From the NCBI GenBank assembly GCA_002245135.1, contig NGBS01000871.1, positions 310,001 to 374,000 of the forward strand: a DNA stretch of 64,000 nucleotides. The letters are read 5' to 3'. Within the stretch, counting starts at the first letter, position 1. The number at the start of each line of letters is the position of its first letter. Shown piece after piece: positions 1 to 12,323 of this stretch. This DNA comes from Proteromonas lacertae. Its lineage: Eukaryota; Sar; Bigyra; Opalinata; Proteromonadidae. The translations under genes were made by a program, and so were the position numbers. The notes under the pieces are model-generated. The model saw nothing but the letters and a program-made list of their open reading frames with translations, was not told the origin of the DNA and ran no database searches.

Positions 1-287
1 TAAAAGAATTACAACTAGATTATTTAGATCTATTGTTAATCCATTGGCCAATCAAATTTGTTCATGATATGCCAAAACAACCTCGCCAACCAAATGGAGA
101 GCCAGTTCCAGGTTTAGAAGCACATTTCGAATATAAAGATACGTGGAAGACATTTGAAGCATTAAAAGAAGAAGGAAAAGTAAAGAATATCGGAGTTTCT
201 AATTTCACTGTTTGTCAATTAGAAGATTTATTGTCAAACTGCAAGATAGAACCATCTGTTTTACAAGTGGAAGTACATCCTTATAAT

Positions 288-325
<38 letters not shown>

Positions 326-713
326 TTTTAGACTGAATTAATTGATTATTGTAATAAACATAATATTATCGTTGAAGCTTATAGTCCATTAGGATCAGGC
401 GATAGTTATTCAGGAAAGTTAAAAGAACAAATACCACTATTGACATTACCACTCATTACTGAAATGAGTGGAAAATACCATAAGACTCCTGCACAAGTAT
501 TATTGAGATGGAATATTCAACATGGTTGTGTAGTTTTACCTAAAAGTGTTACTCCTTCAAGAATAGATGAGAATATAAAGATTCTAGATTTTACAATATC
601 AGAAGATGATGTATTAAACATATTATTATATAAATGAATAGATGAATAAGATAAGTAACTTGAATATTAATTATAGATATGGTAAAGGATGGATGAAAGG
701 ACATTTCTTATAA
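1..713 (+). CDS. Aldo-keto reductase, 5' end outside the window
   Basis: NADPH-dependent oxidoreductase of the aldo/keto reductase family, a TIM barrel that reduces aldehydes and ketones. Visible family motifs are LLLIHWP (the catalytic His strand), GVSNF, HPYNT, EAYSPLGSG, LLRWN and PKSVTP (the cofactor-binding loop). The reading frame is already open at base 1, so the N-terminus with the catalytic Asp/Tyr/Lys lies upstream. Exons: to about 293, 332-610 and 642-713. The last intron (611-641, 31 nt, GT-AG) is needed to reach the family-typical tail DDMNKISNLN...RYGKGW. Reading straight through instead gives an early stop at 637. The first intron sits in a TA microsatellite and has no GT donor at the expected place. 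Family assignment is firm; the substrate is unknown. Confidence 0.9.
292..323. repeat. (TA)n microsatellite inside an intron
   Basis: About 30 bases of alternating T and A form most of the first intron of the aldo-keto reductase gene. The intron ends in TTTTTTAG at 331. The repeat runs straight into the exon codons AAT ACA AAT, leaving no GT donor. Confidence 0.9.
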
Positions 714-875
714 ATTATTTGATAATTAAACTAATAATTATTAAATTATAATATATTTTGTTGAATTAATATTAGATGTAAAAACATTATTAAATAAAAA
801 CAATAAAGATTATTAATATCAATAGAATTAATTAAAATATTATATTTAATTAAGAATTCATTTCATCGGTTCACT

Positions 876-2053
876 TCATATATACTCTAAATACTCATTA
901 ATTATATTATTAACAAATTTTATATATTCATTCATTTTATGATTTTTCAATGATAATATTGAGTGTATTTCACTAAAAATTTCACTTATTTTATCACTAT
1001 CTTTACTACTAAACAAGGAATTATCTTTCATATTTATATGATGAATCCCCATTGCAATACTTGTTGGTTTAAATATTGATAATACTGTAACTGGAATACT
1101 TGTAAGAATTGGAGTCTTATTGGCTACTGGAACAACATCAGGAACTTTTTTTTCATCTTCATCAGTTATTGTTCTTATTTGATTATAATACTCTTCTGTT
1201 ACTATTCTTAACATTTTTACTTCCTTTAAATTATTATCGTCATAATCATCGTCTTCTTCAATGTCATAATTTCCTTCATCTAATGAATCACACATGAACA
1301 TTACTTTAGCTGAATCTATTTCTGAAGGTTGCTTTGATTTATGAAGGTATAAAATTCTTTCAGCATCTCTAACTATTTCTATTATAGGATCATTAAACTT
1401 ATCAATAGAATGCATTTGACTGGAATATTTTTCAAATCTGTCTCTTATTTCAATACTTGTGTTTATAGGAGCTGCATATACTATATAACTACATTTATTT
1501 TTATATCTGCTAGCTGTATTTGCTGAGAAATTTTCACAAAATGTGATATAACGAAGAAAACTCAATTCAGCTACTGCTCCTCCCAAACTATGACCAGTAA
1601 ATATCAATCTTTCACTTTCACTTTTTTCAATCAGATCAAGTATACTTCCTTCATCATATTTATCTTCTTTTGCATCGATTGAAATACCAAAATTATATCT
1701 GCTTCTTTGAAAAAATCCTTCATGAATTAAACCATTTCCTTTTCCAAAAGGATGGACCTTTTTTGCATTTAGATCAGCTAAAATATCAGATATACTTGTT
1801 ATCTCAGTTCCACGATAAGTAATATATGTAATCTTGTTAATTGTCACAACAAAACATCTACTTCGCTCAAAAAATGTTCCTTGTGGATATTTATTTTGAA
1901 TTTCATCCTAATGCAAATCATTTCATAAATTATACTTTGTTATAAACTAAACTAGCAAGCTCACAGGTCGTAAGAAGATCTTCTTTCTATAGTACATATA
2001 TTATAAAAATAATTAAATTATACAGGAGGCAATAAATTGGGTGTTTCAGACAT
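876..2053 (-). CDS. Class 3 lipase-like alpha/beta hydrolase
   Basis: Predicted triacylglycerol lipase-type hydrolase of about 370 residues. The nucleophile elbow GHSLGG is clear (serine near residue 125), preceded by the lipase-3 strand YITYRGTE and the HEGFF segment. The His in GIHHINM is a possible catalytic His. I place the start at 2053 because two short introns (2023-1987, 37 nt, and 1935-1908, 28 nt, both GTATAATTT...AG) join MSETPNLLPP and a 17-residue exon in frame to the main exon. Without them the frame has no ATG. A strongly acidic insert (EEDDDYDDNN) lies mid-protein. No signal peptide is visible, so it may be cytosolic. The gene lies in the same orientation as the large metallopeptidase upstream. 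Confidence 0.85.
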
Positions 2054-2116
2054 TTTATGTAAATATAATTCAAAGATATAGAGATTGGTAGGAAAACCCA
2101 AATTAAAATAAAATAC

Positions 2117-2138
2117 AACCGTTTCACTATAAACGGTT
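2117..2138. repeat. Perfect 8-bp hairpin between two genes
   Basis: AACCGTTT and AAACGGTT flank a 6-nt loop (CACTAT), followed on the plus strand by ATATTTTTT. It sits in the roughly 210-bp gap between the lipase start and the metallopeptidase stop. It could affect 3' end formation, but nothing proves a role. Confidence 0.5.
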
Positions 2139-2264
2139 ATATTTTTTAAACAATTAGAAAGATAATCAAACACGTCCATTGGTATTATTTATTAACAACA
2201 AAAAATATTATTAAAAATATAGAGATATATAATATAATATAATAATAATTCAAGATATAACCAT

Positions 2265-5200
2265 TCAATTTCTTCTAATTGGAGGTGCTGGTCGATTAAC
2301 TGCTGTTATACTTACAGCTTTTGTATCTTTTGATTCAGATGTTTTCATTGAAGGATGAGATTCACGTTTTCTACTTCTACATAACATACACCCAACAATT
2401 ACAACTATTAGTATGATTACTACTACTGTTCCTCCAGCTATTATTGCTATTAACATAACTGTGGATAAGCCACCTTCATCTTTATCTTCATTTTTATCAG
2501 GATTAGTTGGATATACTTGTTTATCTACATTTATCACTTCAATATCTGCATCTTTAAATATTGTTGTTTCAGATTCACCACATTTTGTTTTAATAACTTC
2601 ATTTAATTGATTATTATTCATCAATTCTTCTGCTATATTTTTAATTTCATCTGTGGTTGATTTTTCAGGAACAGTCACTATTACTTCAATATTTATTTCA
2701 TTTTCTAATCCTCGTAATTTTTTATCATTATTATACATAACTATTTCAATATCTTTTCTTGTTAATAATACATTCTTTTCTTTGTAGATTTCGATTATAG
2801 AATCTTTCATAATATTCATATCATTCTCATTTAATTCAGATGTTATATTCTTGTTAATATTGGAGATTCTTATTTCAATACTAATTACTTCAATTGGTTT
2901 TGGTGTTGTTGGTTCTATTGTTGTTGGAATGAGTGTTGTAGGTTTTATTGTTGTAGTTTCAGGGGTGATTGGATTTTCAGTTGTTGTTGGATTTAGTGTA
3001 GATGGATTTGATGTAGATGGATTTGATGTAGTTGGAGATTCAGTTGCAGTTGGATTTGATGTAGTTGGATTGATGGTTGAATTTGATGTAGTTGGATTTA
3101 ATGTAGTTGGATTTGATGTAGTTGGTTTTGATGTAGTTGGATTGATGGTTGGTTTTGATGTAGTTGGTTTTGATGTAGTTGGATTTAATGTAGTTGGATT
3201 TGATGTAGTTGGATTGATGGTTGGATTTGATGTAGTTGGATTTGATGTAGTTGGATTTAATGTAGTTGGAGGAATAGTAGTTGGTTTAATTGTGGTTGGT
3301 TGAATTGTTGTTGGTTTTTCAGTGGTTGGTTTTGGTGTGGTTGGAATTATCACTTCACCTTTACATATACTCTTATCAATATTTTCATCCCAATATCCAT
3401 CTTTGTCACATTTTCTCATTACAAATCCAGATTCACTACAACCAACTTTTACAATACTATCAGCAAAAGCACTTGGAAATTCATTAACACTTTTACAGAT
3501 TTTTGGTCTGGATTGACTGAATGTGATTAATCGGAATTGAATATATCCTTTATAACTATTTGTACCTAATACTGTCATTTTGAATATTTCATATGATTTA
3601 TTAACTGGAATTAATACTCTCAATTCATCACCACATTCACTAATTACATTACTGTAAGCTAATCCAAATTCTAAATTATCATTTCGATATATTTCATCCC
3701 AACTTGGATTATCTTTATCTGTTGATCCATATACAATTATACTCTTTGGATGAGAAGATGCATCATTTGTACATCCAGCAAATCGAAATAGATTCACATA
3801 TCTAGCTTCATCACTCTTTAATGAGATTGTTGTATTCCAAGGTAATATATCATTTGTATTTTTACCTACATAATTGAATTTATTCATTGTTTCCATATCA
3901 TCATATTTATCTTTTGCAACATTTGGATTATTCCATTCTATACCAGGTGTATTTGTATAATGATTTATATTTACATCTGCATTGGGAGTTATTAATTGAA
4001 TATCAGATAATGGATTTGTTATTCCTAATCGCAAATAGAATGAATCTACTTTATTCAATATTACTTTATTTTCATGAATTTCTACAGCAATATAATTCAA
4101 TCCATGATAAATCACACTTAAAGGAATCATTATTGTTTTTGTTATTATATTCTCATAAGATTTTATTGCTTTCATGTTAGAGTTTATTTTTCCACCTTCT
4201 AAATTGTATCGATAGATTTCAAAGCCATTTATATATACGATTATTCCATCACTAAACTTCAATTCTAGCTGAGGTGTACCAACAAATGATAAAACACTTT
4301 TAATGCTAAAATTTGTTCGATAATATCGAGTTGTTACTGATTTCCTATCAAAATTATTCTCAGAAGACTTCTTCCAATTATCAACTTCACTTTTATAGAA
4401 TGCAGTCCATAATTCATCAATTTGAACATTATCATTATATTCCCATTCTGTATTCTCAGTTATAATATTGAAATCATATGGACTTTGAGTTGGAGGAGGT
4501 TTTGGTGTTGTTGGTGTTGGAATATTACATAAACTGTTATCAATATTATCTTCCCAATAACCATCTTTGTCACACTTTCGAATCTTATATCCAAATTCAC
4601 TACAACCAACTCGAACTTCACTATCACTAAATGCACTTGGAAATTCACCTTTACTTTTACAAATTTTTGGTCTGGATTGACTGAATGTGATTAATCGGAA
4701 TTGAATCCAATTATTATAATTTCTAATTTTTAACACTGATATTTTGAATATTTCATAAGATTTGTAAATTGGAATTAATACTTTCAACTCATCAGCACAA
4801 TAATCTATTGCAGAACTTGAAACAGATTCAAATTCTATATTATCATTTCGATATATTTCATCCCAACTTGGATTATCTTTATCTGTTGATCCATATACAA
4901 TTATACTCTTTGGATGAGAAGATGCATCATTTGTACATCCAGCAAATCGAAATAGATTCACATATCTAGCTTCATCACTCTTTAATGAGATTGTTGTATT
5001 CCAAGGTAATACAGCAGCTTCACTTCCTCCATAATTGAATTTGTTCATTGTTTTCAAATTATCATAATCACTAGCTTCAGGTTTAGTCACATTTTTCCCA
5101 TCTTTAGTAAAATGATTTATATTTACATCTGCATTGGGAGTTATTAATTGAGTTTCACTTATTGGATTTGTTATTCCTAATCGCAAATAGAATGAATCTA

Positions 5201-8200
5201 CTTTATTCAATATTACTTTATTTTCATGAATTTCTACAGCAATATAATTCAATCCATGATAAATCACACTTAAAGGAACAAAAACATTCTTTATTTTGGG
5301 ATTCTCTAACGATTTTATAGCATTTACATTCCATTGCATTAATCCACCTTCTAAATTGTATCGATAGATTTCAAAGCCATTTATATATACGATTATTCCA
5401 TCACTAAACTTCAATTCTAGCTGAGGTGTACCAACAAATGATAAAACACTTTTAATGCTAAAATTTGTTCGATAATATCGAGTTGTTACTGATTTCCTAT
5501 CAAAATTATTCTCAGAAGACTTCTTCCAATTATCAACTTCACTTTTATAGAATGCAGTCCAAAACAATCCATAATTATAATCATCACTATATTCCCATTC
5601 TGTATTTTCATTAATTAGATTTAAATCAGATGGACTTTGAGTTGGAGGAGGTGTTGTTGGTAAAACTATTGGATTAGAATCAAATGTCAACATGAAGAAT
5701 TGACTTATTTCAAATATATCTTTTTCAATATTGTTTATATTTTCTAATTCAATAGCTAAATAGTTTAAACCTTCATCCATTATATGAGATTCAACACTGA
5801 ATTTGATAAATTCATTGGAATTACATCCTTCTATAACATTAAATTGGATCTTATTCATATATAATGTGGCTTTTCCACATATCTTCATTTTCATATAAAA
5901 TGATACTATATCTTCCATTGATTCTCTAATATCGATTGATTTATAATAATATCTTTTATTTACATTATTTAGTGAATCTAATGTCACACTTCCATCTTTC
6001 CAATTATCTATATTTTCTCCTACTTTCCAATTATCATCATTTGGTTCTACATCACTATATCTCAAATTCTTATTGCTTTTCATATAATTCTTTATTATTA
6101 AGTGTTTTGAATTTAAATCTTCATTTCCATCATAACTTCCTTTAAATAATACTGGACCATCTACTATGGAGATTATTATTTCAGAATTTGTCCATTTATC
6201 ATTACTAATCTTATTACCGTAATAAATATAATAATCTGCATGTTTGGCATATTCAGTTGCTCTATTCTCACCAGATTTTAATGAAGAAAACAATTCAACT
6301 AAGCGATTATGCTTATCTTTCAATTTATAAACTATTGTACTATATTCATTTTCACCTCCATTTAGTATTGCTTCTATTTCTTCATTTGATGACATATCTG
6401 GTATAGGAGGAGGAGGTGGTGGTGGTAGTGGTGTTGGAGCTGGAGGTTTTACATTATTTCCTAATTCATAATATCGATTAACATTATCAAAGTCATATTC
6501 CGCTCCATTTATTGTCTTTTTGAACGGAATATATTCGACTTTTACTGGATTTATTATAATCTTATATCTTTGACTTTTATACCAAAATTTACTATCACCT
6601 GCTTTTCTATCTAGTCTCTGATTACCAAATTGACTTGATAAGACTTCTCTTATACTTAATACTGTGATTTCTTTACTGAATTTGAATGAATAAAATTCAC
6701 ACCAACCTTTTGTCATATGCATTACATCTAAACATACTACTTTGTAAGATATATCTTCATATCCACTTAATTCACTTAAATCAAATTCAGTTATTCCATT
6801 TTCTACTTCTGCCTCAATCTTCAAGCCATCTGGAATTATTCCTTTTAAATCAATAAATATATAATCCATCTTTTGTAGATGAACTATTGGATAATAGAAT
6901 TTCACATTTGGTTGAATTGTTTGACTAAATAACATAGTTGGAACTGTGAATTTATTTACTGGAATTGAAGCAGCACTTATTTCATATTTATTATTATCTC
7001 TTTTCTTTCGAAAGGCAATTCTGTCTGTATTATTTCCTCTTGTCATTTGAAAATTATAATATGAAACTATATTTCCAGAACTATCATGAAGTCTTATTCC
7101 ACCTTCAAATAAACCATCTACTCTAAAATCAGGAAGTCTATAAAATATAAGTGTTTTATCATTAAAACTAGTAACATCTACTTCTCCTCCATATATATCG
7201 CCTATTGTTACTTTGGATGGATTATTTGCTACATTAAAATATATTGAATTTCCACTATAACTGAAGGCTACAGTCGCATCACTTTGTCCTATTAAAACTG
7301 TTGAGTCAAACCATAAATTTATATTACTTAAATCTGTGGTAGGGAAACCATTCATTGTTATTTTAACACATCGATTATTGATTGTTTCACCAAAACAATG
7401 GAAATAATCAGTAAAAGTATAACCAATATAGGATGATATGGCTTTTCTTCCATCTATATATACTTGGTTGTCTCTATAAACTCGAGGAATATTATTATCA
7501 CCTTCACTTTCACCATAAAACCAAAAGGTTTTGCTTTGAGATTGACAATTCATTGTATTTGCCACTTCATCAGTTGTACATGATATAATTGATGGTGATG
7601 TTTTATATGTAGGAAAGTTGGGTGGAGTTGTTGGTTTAACAAATGGAACATTTGGTTTATAAGTAATTTCAACATCTGCATAAGCAGGTTCATTATAATT
7701 TCTTTTTTCTGTACTTTCAATTGATTCAAATGTGGTTGTGTCTAAATTACCAGGATGAATTCGAGTCAATCTAAATGACATTGTTCCTTTATCAATATTT
7801 CGAGGAGTCCAAGTAACACCAAGTGGCAATTGACAATCACCCCAACCATCAGACATTCCTGTCATTCCATCAACATCAACGTCTAATAAATTATCAGAAG
7901 TTTTATCAGCTGGCTTTCCATCTGATTTATAAACAGGTCCCCATAACCATCTTAAGCTTCGAGCTTTCCATACTTGTTGTCCTCTAGGTATATATCGATA
8001 TTCAATTACTGTTGATACATACGATAATTCTGTCATATTTATTCCACTAACCATTGTTTCATTATCAAAAGGAATTTCTAAAGACAAATAAGTATATTTC
8101 ATTTTTATTCCATCAAATACTTCATCATCAGTATGATATGGACTTGTAGGACCTAAGAAATATCTTGAATAAGGATGATCATAAGCATATAATCTAACAG

Positions 8201-9199
8201 TATAAGTACCTACTTCTTCTAATTTTAACCAATACCATGGTTGAGGATTACCTTCAGAAACTACAAAATGATATTGTCTAGATGCAATTGGTTCATACCA
8301 CAAACCATGTCCCATATAATTAGATGTATCAGCATAGCCATTAGGCATGGTATATTTCAGTACTTGTCCTGTTACTGCTATTTTATTACCACCTGCATGT
8401 GTAAATCCCATATTATGACCAACTTCATGGACAAAAGTACGACGTTTGTCATCACTATTCCATCCTCCATTTAGAAATACATATCGACTTGCTGTATTAA
8501 AATACCAACTGTGATCACCTGCATTCGCTACACCTAACCATGGTGTTTTTACTGCCCATACGAAGCCATTACTGTTGGAAAATCCCATCTACTTACTCCT
8601 TCTGGCCATTGATACAAATCAAGTATTCTGTTGTACCATGTGTACACTAATGAAACATGATTCGCTCTATCCGCATATTCTTCATCTGAAACAAAATCTA
8701 AACACTCAGATATATAACAACCACTCACATTTAATCCAACTTGATTTCCTGACCATAATCTCATGGCATGATCTAATTCTCTTAATGCTAGCTGCATTTG
8801 AGATATTGGATTACATCGATATGGATTTTCACCAGATCTAGGATATATTACTCTCATTACTGCTATCTTTACATTTGTAATTCCAAATATCTCATTACTC
8901 CATTCACCACTATAACTACGATTTGTCATAATACTTTTTAACGATTTTGGCTCTTCCAAATGTTCATAGGCAGAGATCTTTGAAGTGTAGGCGATTTCAT
9001 CAGTTGTAAAACTACTAATACTCATCCCTGGTACTAAATTAAAATCATTTGGATTTGTTATTCTGAAGTATCGTCTGTTGATCACAAAAAGAAATGTGTT
9101 TTGTGTGTCAACATCTACCTTCACTCTCATATGTTCATATGATGCTGGGCATACACCATGAAGTGAGATAATAAAGATGAAACTATAAAATAAAATCAT
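2265..9199 (-). CDS. Membrane-anchored M11 (gametolysin)-type metallopeptidase with mucin-like stalk
   Basis: Large type I surface zinc peptidase of about 2,311 residues if the frame break is ignored. Order: signal peptide (MILFYSFIFIISLHGVCPA); propeptide and catalytic region; zinc motif HEVGHNMGFTH (HExxHxxGxxH, at 8429-8397); a long beta-rich region; a proline run (PLPPPPPPP); tandem modules, two of them near-identical units ending in Cys-containing sushi-like stretches (SRPKICKS to DGYW...C); a Thr/Pro stalk of repeated NPTTS/KPTT units; an SEA-like region; one transmembrane helix (LIAIIAGGTVVVIILIVVIV); and a short basic cytoplasmic tail ending PAPPIRRN. The frame breaks once between 8588 and 8549, just before the zinc motif: the first frame runs 9199-8549 and the second 8588-2265. 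One base missing in the AAAA run at 8579-8582 would explain it. A 44-nt GTATCA...ACAG intron would also restore frame but is GC-rich for this genome. Probable role: adhesion or matrix degradation at the cell surface. Confidence 0.8.
2930..3345 (-). repeat. Thr/Pro-rich stalk-coding repeat
   Basis: Degenerate 12-15 bp units encode NPTTS, KPTT and NPTIN blocks of the metallopeptidase stalk. Such stalks are normally O-glycosylated and hold ectodomains away from the membrane. Unit number probably varies between strains because of the simple repeat structure. Confidence 0.85.
3360..5660 (-). repeat. Tandem 1.17-kb repeat within the metallopeptidase gene
   Basis: Two direct units offset by about 1,174 bp (for example TTTTGGTCTGGATTGACTGA at 3501 and 4675) encode the same ectodomain module. 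The module opens with EWEY, has a core YKSEVDNWKKSSENNFDRKS, and closes with a Cys-rich sushi-like piece. Blocks of about 200 bp look identical between units (about 4197-4414 and 5347-5560), while neighbouring stretches have diverged. This suggests recent homogenisation. Confidence 0.85.
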
Positions 9200-9252
9200 C
9201 TTTCTCTTTTAATTCGTTACTTTTCTCAAAATAGAATTGAATATTTTTAAAA

Positions 9253-9440
9253 TTATTAGGGTTGTATAGAACAGTCGAAACCAGTAGGTCAAACCTATAG
9301 GTTCATCGGTAAGTGACCGACAGCGATATGAATAAATTATTATCTAATTTAAACAAAATTGAGTTACAGAAATGACGTCCCTTCCGTGCTGTATACCTCC
9401 ATCTGTCCTATCCTTATTCTGGCCTGTCACTGTCCTTTGT
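9253..9440. mobile_element. Short non-autonomous DNA element, hAT-related ends
   Basis: The gap between the metallopeptidase and the pseudouridine synthase holds no gene. Its left part (AGGGTTGTATA...GTCG...TAGGTCAA...TGACCGACA, about 9256-9328) resembles the reverse complement of the right end of the hAT element at about 22,520-22,597. Its right part (9376-9440) is a GC-rich island of CTGTCC-like words that also occurs near 19,917-19,998 and 31,025-31,105. I read it as a small deletion derivative. Exact ends and target duplication are not defined. Confidence 0.45.
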
Positions 9441-9461
9441 AATTCACATATATTTTATAAA

Positions 9462-10331
9462 TTATAACTTATAATTTGTTAAAGAATAAATATTACTTAT
9501 TTTTTTTATTTCTTTTTCATCATAGAATATTTCTTCTCTTATTTTGCCTTTTGTTAATCTTCCTAAACTATAACATCCATAATCAACTCGAATAAGTCTT
9601 TTTATTACTAAATTCATGTGTTTCAATATATTTCTTATCTCTCTATTCTAAAACAATATAGTAATAATGATTATTATATACTTTACCTTCATTCATTGTT
9701 ATTGATAATATTTTATTTCCTCTTACTTCTTTTAATACATCAATTGTTAAAGGTTTATAACTATTATGTAATATACTTATAAAATTATAATCATACTGTA
9801 TGTTATTAACTGTTATTCCATGATATGATATATCTTTCAACCATTTTGGATAGAGTATACCACTTCTTCCTTTTATTTCTACTAAATATCGTCTTGGGAT
9901 TTGATTAGAAGGATTTTCCATCATTTGACTGTAATTGCCATTATTAGTAAGTAATAATAGACCCTCAGAATTGTAATCTAAACGACCAATTGGCATTAAA
10001 TGAGGTGGCAGAGATAGACCTTTTAATTCATCAAATATTGTTCTTCTATCTATACAGTGAAATAAATTAATATCAGTCTTATACGCTGAGGATCAGAAGA
10101 TGTTGTTAAACAACCTGCTGGTTTGTAATACATATAGATTTTATAAACTGTTTTGGGTAGTATAGTATTTTTAATTTCTATTTTATCATCTTCTTTCACA
10201 TTAAGGTAAGGTTTTGTAATTAACACTCCATTGACTTTTACTAACCCTTTCATAATTAGTTCTTCACTTTTTCTTCTTGAACAAAGTCCAGAAGAAGCAA
10301 TTCTCTTTGCCAGTCTTATTCCTTCATTCAT
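9462..10331 (-). CDS. RsuA/RluB-family pseudouridine synthase
   Basis: RNA uridine-to-pseudouridine isomerase of about 266 residues. The N-terminal S4 RNA-binding domain is plain (RLAKRIASSGLCSRRKSEEL ... GLVKVNG). It is followed by YYKPAG and the catalytic motif MPIGRLDYNSEGLLLLTN, whose Asp is the nucleophile of this family. The family-typical tail NREIRNIL...VIKRLIRVDYG appears only after splicing. Exons are 10331-10085, 10049-9682 and 9647-9462, with GT-AG introns of 35 and 34 nt. Together they give exactly 267 codons, which supports the model. The family acts mainly on rRNA in bacteria and organelles. No clear targeting peptide is seen, so the compartment is unknown. Confidence 0.92.
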
Positions 10332-10420
10332 TATTTAATGTTAGCTTGATTCTGGCTTGATTGAGTTTTTTTATTTTTTTCTTAATAAAAACATATGTAA
10401 TGGTTATATAGAAATATTAA

Positions 10421-12180
10421 TTATATTCTGTGTTGCAGCTCAACCAACTCTTCTAATATATCTTCTACACTACTCTTTTCCTATTCAAAATTAAATAATA
10501 GATTATACATTTAAGCATTTTTCAACTAACAACTTAAGTTCAACATATTTCATATTTTTTATTCCACTTCTAACATCACCATTAATCATTTCACTGGTAT
10601 TTAATTCTATAATACAAATACCCAAACCGTATAAATCATCACTAATCCTTCTTTCACCAATTTGAAAATTATCATTTCTCAAATACAGACTATTGTATTT
10701 ATCTCCTGTTATTTTTTCATATATTTTGTACATACCAATATCATCTATTTTCAACAAACCTAAGTCTTCATTTAGATAAATAGAACTTGGAACTATTGAT
10801 CCACAAATAATTGGTTTTTCAAATGATTCTAAAAACAATAATACACTTATTATTTTCTCGATTATCTCTAATATATAATCAAATGATATATCATTTTTAC
10901 TCACAATTAAATCATATAGATTATAATTCAAATATTCTTCTAATATTATTGGATTTTTATTCATTTCAAATATTACACCATAAGTATCTATAATTCCAGG
11001 ATGATGAATTATTCTTTCTTTAATCCAATCATTCATCATTTCATAAATTGATTTACAATTATCAGAATTTATATTTAATATTACTAAATGATGACTTTTG
11101 ATATAATGTCCATACCATTTACATTTATAAATACAACCAACTAAATCACTTGATGTTAATTTTATCTCTTCATAATTCTTATCCATTTTATAAAATGGTA
11201 ATATTTTATCATTCTTCAAATATAACTCTGGAATTAATGATTCTAAAGTAGTTTCATTTTTACATTCATCTTTATATTCATTATCTAATGGATTATTATA
11301 TCCTTCTTTCATTCTTTTATATACATCTTCAACAGATTCATTCTTTTTGTTTTTAATAGAAATATCCAATCCATTTTCTTTCAACATATTAAATATATCG
11401 AAGTATTGCATATATAAACACCAATGACCAGCTGTATCTCCACTTAGATCCTAATTAATAAAACAAATAAAAAGTAAAATAATACTTGAATATTTACATC
11501 AACTTTGTAATTACATAATATTTTTACACATTCATCATAACCTTCTTGTATTGATATAATTAGACTTGTTATTTTCTGTTTATTTTGAATATTCACATTA
11601 CAACCACTTTCACACAGTAATCTTACACATTCACTATTCCCTATTGAACATGCTAAATAAACGGCACAATTTCTATCATTATAAGGTATATAATAATTAT
11701 ATACTGTTCTTCATTCGTTAATTCATCTAGAGGAGGTTTGAATTGCAGTAAATCTTTCATTATTTCTTCATTATTTACAGCATAATGTAAACATGTATAG
11801 CCTCTCTTATCTTTACGAGTGATGTATGTATTTATCCAGTCTTTGTGATTTTCAACTAAATACTTCTTAATTAACTTGTAACACTCAACTTTTTCTTTCT
11901 CAATTGATGCCATTAATGCATGTTTGCCATTTTCATCTTCTATTAAAATATCTACATCAAGAGTCAAAAGATATTTCACAATTTCTGTAGTCCCTAAAGA
12001 GCATGAAAAAATTAATGGTGGAGCGATTTGTTTACCATGCGACATTTGAGCTTCGTTTAAGAATTTCAGATTACTCTTATTACTGAAATAATCAACTACT
12101 TTTTCCAAATTATTATTATAGATGGCCTAATAAACTAGAAAAAAATGTTATACATCTAACAAAGTGTTTTGAAATGACAT
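10421..12180 (-). CDS. Ankyrin-repeat protein with C-terminal pseudokinase domain
   Basis: About 545 residues from five exons (12180-12154, 12126-11705, 11672-11486, 11450-10509, 10480-10421), with introns of 27, 32, 35 and 28 nt, all GT-AG. All junctions keep frame. The N-terminal half carries ankyrin repeats (GYTCLHYAV, NCAVYLACSIGNSECVRLL, DLSGDTAGHWCL). The C-terminal half follows a protein-kinase layout: LVGCIYKCKW as glycine-loop region, HHPGIIDTYG, ILEEYLNYNLYDLI hinge, and a final VEKCLN...DILEELVEL. However, the HRD loop is replaced by GSIVPSS and DFG by DDIGM, so catalysis is unlikely. Probably a scaffold or signalling adaptor; partner unknown. Confidence 0.8.
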
Positions 12181-12323
12181 TTTTTCTATTTATAAAATAT
12201 TACCGTTTCTCTTTTGAAAAAATCAAATAAAAAAACAGTTGTTGTTCTATTCTGAGTTATGGATTGTCTAAGACAGGACAATGTAATATAGAAAAGAAAT
12301 TATTAATATAATAAAAAATAAAC
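12181..12323. other. Short intergenic gap with a block repeated elsewhere
   Basis: About 70 bases (12,195-12,262, containing CGTTTCTC and TATTCTGAGTTAT) resemble 33,355-33,420, on the far side of the second LRR gene. No gene is seen. The match suggests that this block and the LRR gene once formed a repeating unit. Confidence 0.4.

Noticed and set aside
2851-3303. A Val/Gly/Asp-rich protein on the plus strand
   Set aside because: It is the antisense shadow of the Thr/Pro repeat in the metallopeptidase gene.
8589-8596. An 8-nt intron (GTAAGTAG) restoring the metallopeptidase frame
   Set aside because: It would keep frame and looks like GT-AG, but 8 nt is far below any workable spliceosomal intron. 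A missing base or a 44-nt intron is more reasonable.
10509-11450. An active protein kinase
   Set aside because: The HRD and DFG positions are not conserved, so catalytic activity is not supported.
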